Shown one piece after another: positions 23,053 through 33,860 of a stretch of 64,000 nucleotides of DNA. How positions within the stretch are numbered: position 1 is the first letter of the stretch; each line of letters starts with the position of its first letter. Origin of the DNA: Sanguinoderma infundibulare (Eukaryota; Basidiomycota; Agaricomycetes; Polyporales; Polyporaceae). Made by a program: the position numbers and the translations under genes. The notes under the pieces are model-generated. The model made no database searches, had not been told where the DNA came from, and saw only the letters and a program-made list of their open reading frames with translations. Location of the stretch: contig JAVLRN010000006.1 of assembly GCA_032821775.1 (NCBI GenBank), positions 2,046,001 through 2,110,000 on the forward strand, in the 5' to 3' direction.

Positions 23053-25313
23053 ATGCCTGGAATCGCCGATCTTCCGGTGGAACTCTTCTTGGATGGTATT
23101 TTTACCTTTCTCCCAATACGCGACGTCTTGAACGTTGGATCCACCCACCGTTTCTTCAATACATTGGTCGACGATGAGCCGTTCTGGCACCGACGAATTG
23201 CACAAGACTTCAACTTTTCTGGATCCGACACTGCCCGCCAGACGGGGTGGAAGTTCCTCTACAAACGACTCAGCAACCCTGCTGTGTATGTTTGGGGGTG
23301 AGTACTAGAGCCCCGCGCATCGTCGACAAAGATTTCATATCATAAATATGATCTTGACAGAGAGAAGAGTCAAGGCCGTCTTGGTCTTGCAAGAACGCCA
23401 CAGTCGAACGTTCGCGATGGCGTCCCATACCCGGCTCGTCTACGTATTCCTGGCGTTCGCATCGTCTCTCTCGCCGCCGGAGGAATGTAAGTGTTCCAAT
23501 TGTTAGGTCCAGTCACTGCTTCATGAGCACGATCCCAGGTCCTTCCATGCCATAGACTCTAGAGGAGATGTCTATGTATGGGGTGAGCCCGATGCAACAA
23601 CCTTTTCTTGACGCTCTCCTAATCTCCAAGCAGGCGTCCTTGACGGGTCTAGTGTTGCCTTGCGCAGCGATGGTTTCTCGGACCCATCCAAGAGAGCAGA
23701 TAACCCCGTCTGTTTGAGTCTTCCCGTGAAGATCCGCACTATCAGGTGATTATCTTTTTCCTACGAGCTCGTCAGTTATGAGCTCACGTCAACCGCTAGC
23801 TGCGGACGCCTCCATACGACAGCACTCGACGCTGCATCCCAAGTCTGGACCTTCACGTCTTGGGGTCGTCCATTCCGCCTGAGCTCATCGCTTGTCGACA
23901 AGTTCTCCCCTGACACCACCCCCGTCCAAGTGGAGAGCGGGTGGGCGTTCTCCTCCATTCTCACCCAATCTGGAGACGTCCTCGTATACTGGCCGTTCGG
24001 TGAAAGACTGAAGGGGATCATTGACCAGAAGATGGAAGAACTCGATTCGTCCGATAACGAAGAGCTCAAAGCTGCAGCGAAGGCACGGCCCACTGAGACC
24101 GAGCCCAACGTTGTTCCATGTTACTGGTGGGTGCTACAAGGGGCTGACCCCGTTCGACTTCCCCCGATCCCGGCGGGGAGTCTTCCGGAGCTGCGGCGTA
24201 GTGGTCTTACTCAAGAGGCCCTCGACGAGGAAACGAAGCTCGTGAAGATCGCGGCTCTCGACAACAATATAATCGGGCTGACGAACAAGGGGCATGTTTT
24301 GCGTTATGGCGAACTGTATGGCGAAGACCAGTACCAACAAGGCCGCTGGGAATATGTGAGTGCCCGTCGGACGTTAACCCTGTCCGGAACTCATGCATGC
24401 CATTTACGGACAGTTGCCATTGTTCAGCGATGCAGAGCAAATCAATGACCGGTTCTCGTCGTCGGCTAATACGAACTTCACCGCCCCTGAGACCATGTTG
24501 ATCAACCACGTATGTAATGGGAACACTCGGGGTACCCTTCGACTTACCCATATTCCTTAGATCTCCGCTTCGTTTCAAACGTTTTTCGCGTACTCGGTTG
24601 GCGAGAGTTCCACTGTGCTAATGGGGAAGCACCTACCCGCTCAATCCGTCTATACCCCGCATCAGCACCCGTTCATCAACGAATTCCCCCCGATAATCAT
24701 ACCCGAGCTGCAGAACCAATCCGTCATCTCCGTCGTTCTTGGCGACTACCATTACGGCGCGCTTACAGCCACAGGCAAGCTCCTCACCTGGGGCCAGTTC
24801 TCCAAGGGCGCCCTCGGTCTCGGCGATCCCGTCGACGTGCCAGTCGGCCAGCCCGGCGGGTTCCTGACCTCGGAAGAGCGCCGCCAAGCCACGCACCACA
24901 CACACGGCCTACTCCGTCCTCCGCCCGACGTGCAGGTGCCAACCGAAGTGCGGTTCGACGACGGCGAGAAGCGGAAGCGCGTCAAGTACTGCTTCGCCGC
25001 CGCGGCCTTCGGGTGGCACACGGGCGCGTTGGTCATCGACCTCGATGTAAGTTTAGGCTTGCCGTGCTTTCAGCTTGATCTCGGCTCCTGGTCCGCTGAT
25101 TCATTGTCAACACTGTAGCCGGACCAGGATGGGGAAGAGGAAGCAGAAGAACACCACATCCCCGGATCGTTCCCTGCTGAAAGGGACGAGGAGCCCGAAC
25201 GGGCACCCGGAGAGACAATGGCTCACATCATGCCCATTGGCTTTGGTCGAGGCCGAGGTAGCCCGTTTAGAATCGGCTTTGCGGGCAGGGGAATGCATCG
25301 TGGGGGTGCCTGA
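23053..25313 (+). CDS. F-box protein with RCC1-like propeller (SAF1-like)
   Basis: The start at 23053 opens directly into an F-box: LPVELFLDGIFTFLPIRDVL, then THRFFNTLVDDEPFWHRRIA. After several short introns come RCC1-type blades (VYVWG, SLAAGGMSFHAID, SCGRLHTTALDAASQVWTF, VLGDYHYGALTATGKLLTWG, FSKGALGLGD). The last exon encodes an acidic stretch and a Gly/Arg-rich tail (GFGRGRGSPF...GRGMHRGGA) ending at 25313. An F-box followed by an RCC1 propeller is the layout of yeast Saf1, an SCF adaptor that targets proteins for degradation; calling this its counterpart is inference from architecture. It is divergent from TOR. A region of about 150 residues between blades (around LKGIIDQKMEELDSSDNEEL) is probably a surface insertion. 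Confidence 0.87.
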
Positions 25314-25479
25314 AACTAGCTGGAGTTCCCGAGATGTGTATGATAGATGTCTGTGGGATTACAAAGTTTGTTATATCTGTGTTGTTGTAATGAGGTACTG
25401 TTGCTGTGAAGATGGAGAAGGTAAAACTATGTACCGTGTTCAATCCATGGCGGATGGGTGACATAACAAGTGGAAAAAA

Positions 25480-25576
25480 GGGCCTGGCCGGGAATTGAAC
25501 CCGGGACCTCCTCCATTTAACCGTACGAAAGTGTGACGGACCCTAAGAAGGAATCATACTACTAGACCACCAGGCC
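25480..25576 (-). tRNA. tRNA-Pro(AGG), 25-nt intron
   Basis: The 5' end is at 25576. The acceptor stem 25570-25576 pairs with 25481-25487, with discriminator C from 25480. Anticodon AGG is the complement of 25542-25544. The 25-nt intron (25516-25540) follows position 37. Both exons match the tRNA-Pro at 7460-7543 base for base, including the G-U pair in the anticodon stem, while the introns differ in length and sequence. Confidence 0.93.
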
Positions 25577-27402
25577 ACATATATACGCCCGCTCTCCCTC
25601 CAATTACTCATTGTGGCCACGCACTGCCATTTAATTGTAAGGCCACGTGCAAAAGAGACTTTCCACAGGTCCCCGATAAACCCTTGTCACTCAAGGAGGC
25701 GCGGTGCCTGGTGAGCAAAATTATCTTGACCAAGATACTTTGGAGGCTACAATTCATGCAATTTGCAGCAGCACGTCCGCTTCCGACACGACGGACAGCC
25801 TGAGCAACTTGAACCTCGGGCTCGGCAAGGCTGTCTTGACTTACACCGTCGGAGACATACTTACACGCGGCTCATTCCTTACACAAAAAGGCGTGGTTCA
25901 AGTCTCTCAGAATACCGTTAGCAGTTGCGGAGGGAAATCAAAAACCATTGCTTGTTGCGCAGACCTCCACTCAAGGCATCGAGGTGAAGGCCACATCGAG
26001 TAGTATTCCATGGAACGCTAATACGCTTTCCCGTTTCAACTACTCGAGATCACAGCAGCTATCGTTACGGTACCTGCACCGAGTCCACCTTTTCATCGTT
26101 TGTGCGATGGTGGTATTGCTTATAGTGAAAACCTGTGAGTGCTGGAGTTGACTCGATGATCACTAAAATCGTTCGACGACCATGGTCAGGTAGCCACGCC
26201 TCGAACAAATTACTGGCCGACTTCACTGTTTCAAGCTCATGGATACCTCCTGATCGCGACGCTCTGCGGCCGAAGGCTTACCGTCCGTTTGGGCTTCAAA
26301 TCAGCGGTTTGGATGGTCGGTGGGGTTCTGCGGTTAGCCGCTGATTCAAATCGCGTGGTCAGTCAAAGCCTTAGGTCTCCCATGGCGATGTGCTACAGCC
26401 AAAGAGTGAGTCGCTTCACCATCGGATTGGAGAGATGCCAACGGTTCTCTGTTGCTGGGATATGGCGAGATTTGGCCTGATGTGCGATCTTACGGTCCGA
26501 ATTGCCAGTGTTACGACATCTATACTGAGGTCACCGCATGGCTTTGTTCTGCAATCTATGAAATCGATCTTATGTGGCAAGCAGGCACAGGCAGGCCTAT
26601 GCGGAGCTTCAGCGTCGCCGAACCTGCTCGTCCGCATGGCATGGACATCACACCCGAATCTACCGCAGACCGCAGGATATAGGTGGGTCAAACATTCATT
26701 CCTCACGTATGGTGCCGAGCTGTTAACCAGGGCTTAATGGCTTCTTGTGCTCTTCTAGGACGTCGACCACTCCGGACCTTTGTTCCGTGTCTTGACCTAA
26801 AGATGGCAACCATCGCTGGTGAGCTTCCTAAGTTACTACGCCACGAGTTGAGTGGGAATCACCGAACAGAACGTCATTCAATGTCACGTAATGCATGGTT
26901 CCAGATCCTGAAACCTCAAGAATCGAAATCCTGGAAGCCTGTCATGCAGCCTGCTCATGAGACAGCGGAGGATGCCCTGTACCTGGACTGTATCAGGTCA
27001 TTTCGACAGCTCGGAAATGTTGAGTAAGCCTTAGCATGTGAGGCACTGCTCCCAACTCGACTCCTGTCGTCGGTCGACCACACAATCAGCCCTGGTCCAG
27101 ACGCTGCCCTCCATGATGCGCGCATGTTTTCAGATCCGGTTAGTTCGTGGGCGCAACATTGCGAGCACAGCAAACACGCAGTGCACTCTGCTCCCAGATA
27201 TAATACGGGGGTGCCAAGTCTCTGGTTCCTTGTCCGTCTTCTTCTCAACCCTCCGGGGCCCCTCCTTCCTTCCTTAGACCACACGAAGGGCCTTCTTGAC
27301 CGAAGCCTATCTTATAACAACTTCGTGATTAATTCCCAGCAAGTACTTCTCTGAACCTACTTCTGGTGGCACGTTGCTAACATTTCGTGCTAGATTCGAT
27401 CG
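25577..27402 (+). other. Unassigned exon-rich stretch, possible unknown gene
   Basis: Several pieces on the plus strand read like exons with splice signals at their edges, but I cannot join them into one convincing protein. They are MPGEQNYLDQDTLEATIHAI... from 25704, with LGKAVLTYTVGDILTRGSF; a frame near 26038-26132 reading LLEITAAIVTVPAPSPPFHR and ending at a GTGAGT donor; an exon-like piece near 26193 (ASNKLLADFTVSSSWIPPD); and one near 26427 (DWRDANGSLLLGYGEIWPDV). They may be an unknown multi-exon gene or its decayed remains. TATATAATA-like DNA near 27195-27205 may belong to the promoter of the next gene. No family recognised. Confidence 0.3.
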
Positions 27403-28326
27403 ATGTTCCCGTTTCCAGGTGATCACAACATTGGGTCGTACTCCCAACACTCCTTTCAAGATGGCGGCTTTTTCTCTGCTCACGGAACCGGAGCCGTCGC
27501 CTCTGCCGACTTCGACGGTATAGGTGTGATGTCTGCTGGGGTAGCGGCCGCAGGTTACTATGAGCAGCCGTTGGAGGTGAGTTTTCCTTGTCCCCCATTC
27601 AAGTTTAGCTGCATGCGCCCCCCGGATCCAGGCGTTATTGATCCGTGGAACAAGGCGGCTAAGGGCCACAGATCACTTTCCGAGTGCCACCCGGTGTCGC
27701 TAGAAGGATCTTTAGTATCAAGCTTGTCGTATCTGACATTATGATTGCAGGGATTTCAGGACATTGGTCAACCGGCCTTCGACTTGCTCCAGCAAAATCC
27801 TTACCAAGACGGTGTCACTGCAGCTACCCAATTATCGCCCCCTCTGGAATTCGGGGGGTTAAGGCTGGAGAGGGCGCTTCGCGAGGAAGTGCAAGACCTG
27901 CCTAATTTTGATCGACCAGCGTTCCCCGCTTTCGTAACGCTGCGTCAGAAAATGTCCGTCAGGATGCATGTGAGTAACTCGCAAGGATGGATGGCACCTC
28001 GCTAAGCCGCTGCGACTAGCTCTACGATCACCTCCCTTTCAACCATCAGGCGACAGTGCTTCGGGCAAATCACGTTGGTCCCACTTTGGGCCAACTGGCT
28101 ACCGTCATCGCTCGGGAGGTACACAGGTTCTTGGTAAGTGTTCATGGCGTATTGGTTCCAAACATCATCTGACGTATTATTGCAATCTCAGGAATTCGAG
28201 AAGAAAATAGGAAACCCGGTTAGACACCTTGGTCGAGAGCTAAGTCTTGACGACCTAGTGCTGGTACAAGTTCGTCACGTATCCCGTGGTAGCATCCAAC
28301 CAGTCCTAGGGGTTCTGCGGCGCTGA
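27403..28326 (+). CDS. Unknown protein, 203 aa, four exons
   Basis: Exons 27403-27576, 27751-27969, 28050-28133 and 28192-28326 join in phase 0 at every junction, each with a good GTGAGT or GTAAGT donor, to a 203-residue product. The N-terminal 60 residues are Gly/Phe/Ser-rich and probably disordered (MFPFPGDHNIGSYSQHSF). The rest is folded-looking: LEFGGLRLERALREEV, AFPAFVTLRQKM, GPTLGQLATVIAREVHRFLE and a basic end (GVLRR). There are no cysteine clusters, signal peptide or membrane segment. I do not recognise a family. The all-phase-0 structure supports a real gene; function unknown. Confidence 0.55.
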
Positions 28327-28562
28327 GCGTGCATGTCAAATCGGACCACGACGTTCTCCCCCATCCATCTTTTGGAACTATTCTAACTTATTCTTTCGTG
28401 TTGAATCATCTGCCGCCTCCTTGTAGCATATCCCTCCACAGCCACACTCGTTTAATGTGCCCCATGTCTTGTAGCATGTAACGCCCTTGAAAGTACTGTA
28501 TCGATAGTAAAGAACAGAACTAGAATAGTAATATAGCTAATGATTTGTGTTTTTGGAAATAT

Positions 28563-31500
28563 CTACGATCCGATCAACACTGCGGAAAGTACTGTGTCAT
28601 TCATATGGACAGGACGTCTCAAGCAGATACACTCACAAATACACATCCCCGCTTTCTTCAAGGAGTACTACGAGGCAACGGAAGGCGTGAGGCAGTCAGT
28701 GTGCGTCACGTGGAAAGGTTGTCGCTAACTTACCTCAAAGGTAGCACCTTCGACGACGAGCATGTCTCCGTGCACAAGGTTGACCATCAAGGCCTCTTCT
28801 ACCTGTTTCCTTTTCTGGCCCTTTGGTTGCTTTTTCGTGGTCGAACGCTTCTCGCTGAGCACAGGACTATCTTGATAATCGTTGTCTGCAATGTCTCCGA
28901 CGTCATCGGTGTCGAGCGTCAAGCGAGACGCTTTACGTTTGGACGTTTGGGCTGTACCAGCTCCGATTCTCGGCGGAAGCGAGAACGTCAGCTCGACATC
29001 AGCGCCCAGGCACAGCACGATTACAGGAGATTGCGCCGCATAGAAAACCAGGCCCTGAACAGAGGTTTGTGGTTATGTGTGAGCATCAAGGTACCATATG
29101 GCGCACCAGGGCCAACCTTCTTGTTCCCATGGCTTCGCCATGCCGAGATCGTGAGCGAACTGATCGTGACTCCGGAAGCAACCCCATCCAAACAACCCCG
29201 GCGCAGCATCAACCCCCGAGCACGGGATACACAAGCTGGTACATCTGAGGGCCATGCCCCCCTGCCCTTGACATTCTTCCTGGAGGCATGCCCAAACTGC
29301 GCCACGTAGGCGACCGATGGCGCGCCTCTCGCCACCTTGACGACGTGTTCGCCCACCAGCTCTACCTCCGTTTGCAGCTTATGAAAGATCTGGGTTGGCT
29401 GCTCTTGTATCGCCGTGCGGTTTTTGGTGAACAGATGATGGACGAGCGCGCTGTCGGTGATTTTGTATGTGAATCTCCGCAGCCCCTCGGGAGCGTCGGA
29501 TGACGAGCACTCCACGAACTCTGCGTGCCTGTTCCACGGAAAGGTGGAAGGATCAGTTCCGCGGGCCTGCCGGACATCCTCTATGGCGGCGGCGGAGAGA
29601 TCATTGGACGTCTATCGACAACATGCAAAACGTCAGCATCCTACAATGCGTACCAGCACGCGAGTAGATGGGATCAGGGAAAGCGCTCCACGAAACTCAC
29701 CGAGCAGCTCCCGCACCCTTGAATGCACAGGTTGCGTTGGATGTTCAGCCTCCCGCACGCTACGCAGTGCCATCCTTTCACATCACCGCCGGCCACTGAC
29801 GCAGGAGCGAGGAAGTGGAGCGGGAGGAGAGTGTAAGGATGTTGCAGCGGCACCTCCGTGTTGTCAGTCACCGCAATTGCCTCTTCCGACGCAGGGTCCG
29901 CGGCCTGCTCGGACGGGTCTTCCATCCACCACGGCAAGGATCTCAAAGCAGTAAGCGCGTCAGGGTCTTCTCCGCCAGGCGTCCAATCGAGCGAAAACGT
30001 CCATGTGATGGCACCGCGGACACAGGGCCCTTCAGCTTTCTCGTCCAATGAGCGGGGCAGCTGGTGCCAGCTCGTCTCAGCCACATCCTGATAGACGCGT
30101 GAGGGCTCGGAGCTCACCGTTGTCACGACCACGTCGGAAATGAAGAAAAATCCGAGGTATGCGCATCCACAGCCATCCGGGAGGCCAAACGCCGCGAGGC
30201 TGGCGCCGCGGCACAAGATAACGTTGACAGGAACCCGCGATTGCTGTGCGCGAATCAGTCCGCGAATCTCTGTGGGAGCGTCCTCCGCAAGAAGGGGAGA
30301 CACATCTCCACGCGCTGTGCTGTTTGCATGGGACACCGGGTTATTCTGAAATGCCGGTAGAGTTTGAGCGGCTGGCTCATCATCAACATCTCGAGGGAAA
30401 ACGTGAAGTTCGAGTTCAGCATTGTAGACTCCTTCAGGCACGGAGTTGCGGGCTCCATCCTGACTAATTGGCTGCCAGAGCTGGGTAGGCACGTCGTAGG
30501 GAGTATTGACGGCTGTTTGTGAAGTGGAACATTCGAAAGTCCTAGTCCTGAAGTACGCTGATACATAAAAGACCACCCAACAAGGAATGTTGAGCACGCA
30601 CATTGACAAACGCATGGTATTCCCCCCACCCCACTCGTCTCCTGCATCACATGGCCCGTCGATGAACAGTATCGGAGTCTCAGTTCCCTCAAAAACGATG
30701 TTGTTCAGCGCCTGTCCTAATTCAGGGAGAACCGTGCAAAGCTCGTCTCGACTCTGATCAATACATCAGTTGCTGTGCCCGCGCGAAATCGTAAACGCTC
30801 ACAGTTGCCCAAATGGTAGGCCGCTTTCCTGCAGGCGGAGGTAGAAGCGTGCGGGTGGTTTTGAGGGAACAGGCCGTGAGTCCCCATCTGACTTGCGGCC
30901 GCTCTTTCGGCGTGTGCGCAAGCTGCGCAGGAATCAGAGTCGGAGTCGGTTCATCTGGCCAAACCAACATCATCAGTAAGGACACCCAATCTCGCGACTC
31001 TGAGATGAAAACTTGCAGGATTTGGGGACCTCCTTCGCGTCAGTTGACTTCTTAGGAACCGGATTTTTTCCGGGTCTTTCTCTGGGTCGTTTTGGTGGAG
31101 GAGTGTTCGAGACACTTGTGTCTTCGGCCTGTTGGCGCTTTTTGCGAGGCATGGAATCCAGTTGGCCCCCGACGCATGGAGCGTCTAGCTCAAGTGCTGG
31201 CGAACCAATACGTACCGAACCATGAGTGCTCACGAGCGGATCCCGACGGGTGCACCACGTGCCAAGAACGGATGCGACAGCTTCTACCGCAGCAGCGACG
31301 CCTTCCAAGTGCGGATCACCGGTAGCCGTAAGCGGTGCCAAGCCAAACAAGAGACGGCGGACGTCGTTCAAGTGCTCCAAAGACAGTGCGCGGATGGCAG
31401 GGACAGTCTGAGACCACATATTCAGAAAATCGCGGATGGCATGGGGACAATTCAGATGGGAGAGCGCAAAGACGCGGTCATCCGAAACAGAACGAAGGGA

Positions 31501-31796
31501 AATCGAGGGCGGACCCGTAGTTGCCTCCGAGTCGCGCGCCGCGGAGCAGAGGATAACGGCACAGCCTGTTTTCACGCGCAAGTCCATTTCTCAGCCGGTA
31601 ATCGTCGAGATAAAATGTACACACCTAGTGTTACATGTTCGACCTCCGTACGCGGCCTGCTGCCGCTGTTATCCACCCATCCCTCCTCCTTCAAATTCTC
31701 CAAGGCAAGTTTGGCGGAAGTTCGGAGGAGATCTGGCACAGACTGCTCAAGAAGTGTAATATCGGCAGGAATGGGAGGATCGAGTCCAGAGCTCAT
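28563..31796 (-). CDS. Cysteine-rich protein with possible AlkB-like C-terminal domain
   Basis: Probable start 31796 (MSSGLDPPIPADITLL). Several exons follow. One carries a basic stretch (PPPKRPRERPGKNPVPKKS, a likely nuclear signal). A long exon at about 30.75-29.7 kb ends in a zinc-knuckle-like C-x2-C, C-x3-C motif (WHCVACGRLNIQRNLCIQGCGSC split at the exon end). The next (about 29.6-29.0 kb) has VHHLFTKNRTAIQEQPTQIF and LQTEVELV. The last two have VLCLGADVELTFSLPPR, LVHGDMLVVEGATFE and YSLKKAGMCI, ending at 28563. A Cys cluster followed by a HGDxLVxxG-type strand resembles Agaricomycete proteins with an AlkB-like 2-oxoglutarate/Fe(II) fold. I could not confirm the iron-binding His-x-Asp...His, and the junctions near 29.05-29.2 kb are ambiguous, so activity is unproven. 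Confidence 0.5.
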
Positions 31797-32053
31797 GGGC
31801 AGTATGGATTGAAAGCCGGACGGCGGGATATGATTTGAACATGGAGGCTCAGTTGGGGTTCGAACGCCCGTCCACTGCACACGCCGCCACGGTCACGTGT
31901 ACAGTTGAGCACCCCATGTCCGCCGTACGTGTCCGGCGGGAGAGGTCCTCGTGGACAGACTTTCTGGAAATAGTCGGTGAGTTCGCGATAAATTGTGAAT
32001 CACGCGACGAGCTCAAGGAAATGATCAGAATACGCACGAGGGACGTTCAACTA

Positions 32054-33151
32054 TCATGACTCAACGCCCTCTCGATTTCGCACCCGTTCGAGCCCCTCTC
32101 GAAGCACCCGCATTTGTATCTCCGTAAGGACTTTATCGTCGAGCAGCTCATTGAGCCATCTATCTCGAGTTTGCATGATTGCGAAAAGCTCCAGATAGTC
32201 ATGCGACTCGATTCCCTTGTCCTGTAGGACAGCAGCGATGACCTTCGCGTCCTCGCGAGGAATCCTGAGTTTCGACAGGAAATGACGAACAATGCTGCCA
32301 TGGCCAGGGCCCTCGGACCGCCTCGACTGATAAATCGTTGGCTAAAATAGAAGTCAGGTAGAGTCAAGCCATTGCAACTGTGATGTTTAACTCACTTCTC
32401 TTTCGGCCTTGGCCGTCGCGCTACCTATAACATTATACAGTTAGAGGTGCTTATGCTGACAGAACGCAATGGGTGAGACATGCCATCAACGTCGTCCACC
32501 ATAGGTTCTTCGCTCAACTCGCTCTCAATGATCCCTACTGAATTGCCACCGCCAGGCCGTTCATGGCGAAGTGTAGGATGATCCGCCTCAGGCTTTGGGT
32601 AGTCGTCAGCGTTTTCCCTACGACATCGGCAATGATCGCCTGTTACCTCTTTATCATTATGCTTTGGTTTTCTATGGTTCCATTGTGTTGCTCGGTTCGT
32701 GTGGCGATGGTTTTTGAGAAAGAGATGAATGTAGCGAGAAATTGGCCATCCGTCTTGATACCTCACCATGTCCGGACATTCTTTCATTACCTTCTCGGAT
32801 AGGGGATCGTGTAACCTGATAAGGGAAGTGGCGTGGCTGACAACAGAATGGTACATACCTGTTCCTTCACCTTGCGAATAACATCTTCCCGCTGATGGCG
32901 ATAAGTGGACGGCCGAGGGTCGAAGTGCTGGAGTATTGCCACGCGAGTTGAGGTCTGTATGTACTAGCACGATTTATGTCAACCATTCTCAATGAGCAGC
33001 ATGAACAGCTGCGGACCACGCACTCTCATTTTCTCCAACATCGTTCTGTCGGTTTGCAAACCCATCTGGGCCTGCAAGGATGGCTCCCCTCCTTTGTGAC
33101 AGTACAAGTATTGCGCGACATCCTTCGGGAGTGGTACGAGTTTCGGGCCCT
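32054..33151 (-). CDS. Unknown family member C (DGWP block plus helical C-terminal module)
   Basis: The spliced product parallels the two genes at 50779-52023 and 52343-53506 block for block. Block 1 (exon from 33151): KLVPLPKDVAQYLY, GGEPSLQAQMGL. Block 2: STRVAILQHFDPRPSTYRHQ ending KVKEQ. Block 3: MVRYQDGWPISRYIHLFLK. Then a basic, polar linker with an acidic end. Block 4 (exon 32054-32341): GSIVRHFLSKLRIPREDAKV, YLELF, RWLNELLDD, LTEIQMRVLREGLERVR. A 25-nt microexon (32396-32420) is needed to keep frame. The first short exon with the start codon was not found, so the 5' end is incomplete. No family name or function is known to me. Block 4 resembles a SAM-type helical bundle in size and pattern, an inference only. 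Confidence 0.6.
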
Positions 33152-33860
33152 CTGCACGCCTCGTTTCGTCAGCCCTGAGCAGACGGGATTAATTGATAAA
33201 ACTCACCCGTACTTTTTGGATGCGGCGTTGGACTTCTTCTACGGAGGTAATCGAAGACTTTCGTGAAAGCGAGGGGGATGAATCGGGGTATAGAGCAGGC
33301 TCGCGGCGGAGCGTCTGCCTCGACTACGCCCAAGTTTTATCAAATGAGGAGTTTGAATCTACCCTGACGAAGCTCAGGGTCGATGCGAGAACGCCGCGAT
33401 GATGCTTTCGGTCATAGTTATGAAACCTCCGAGGTTGAACGTTAACGTTGATGATATCATCGAACGCCGCCTCCGGGCCCGAATAAGGCCTGAATATTCA
33501 GTAAGGGACTTGAGAGGAATACTGGAGCGTACTATGAACCGTGCACGATACGGTGATCGAGAATATTGGCGCATATATGTGCTTGCAGCGGAATGGCTGA
33601 ATTGCGTTGAAGTATATGCGCATGCCACGGGCTCAGCCACTTCCTGTCAGGGGTTGCCGGCGAATGCCGATGGTCCGGCCCGGCTACCCGTAGAATTTTA
33701 CATAGGCTTTGCCCCAGCGTTGCCCCGCTTTTTGCCCAGTCCGTTTACTACCCCTCATCGTGTCGGACATCCGGAACCCTATACGAAACGACCTACACCC
33801 CTGGGCTCCCTTTTCATCTCCCCCTCCGTTGTGAGTCTTAGGCAAACTCCTGCGGAGGTT

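Noticed and set aside
33399..33860. In-frame N-terminal extension of the RRM protein
   Set aside because: The RRM starts at the ATG at 33861. Upstream residues lack similarity to RRM proteins, and the stretch lies in the shared upstream region with family member C.
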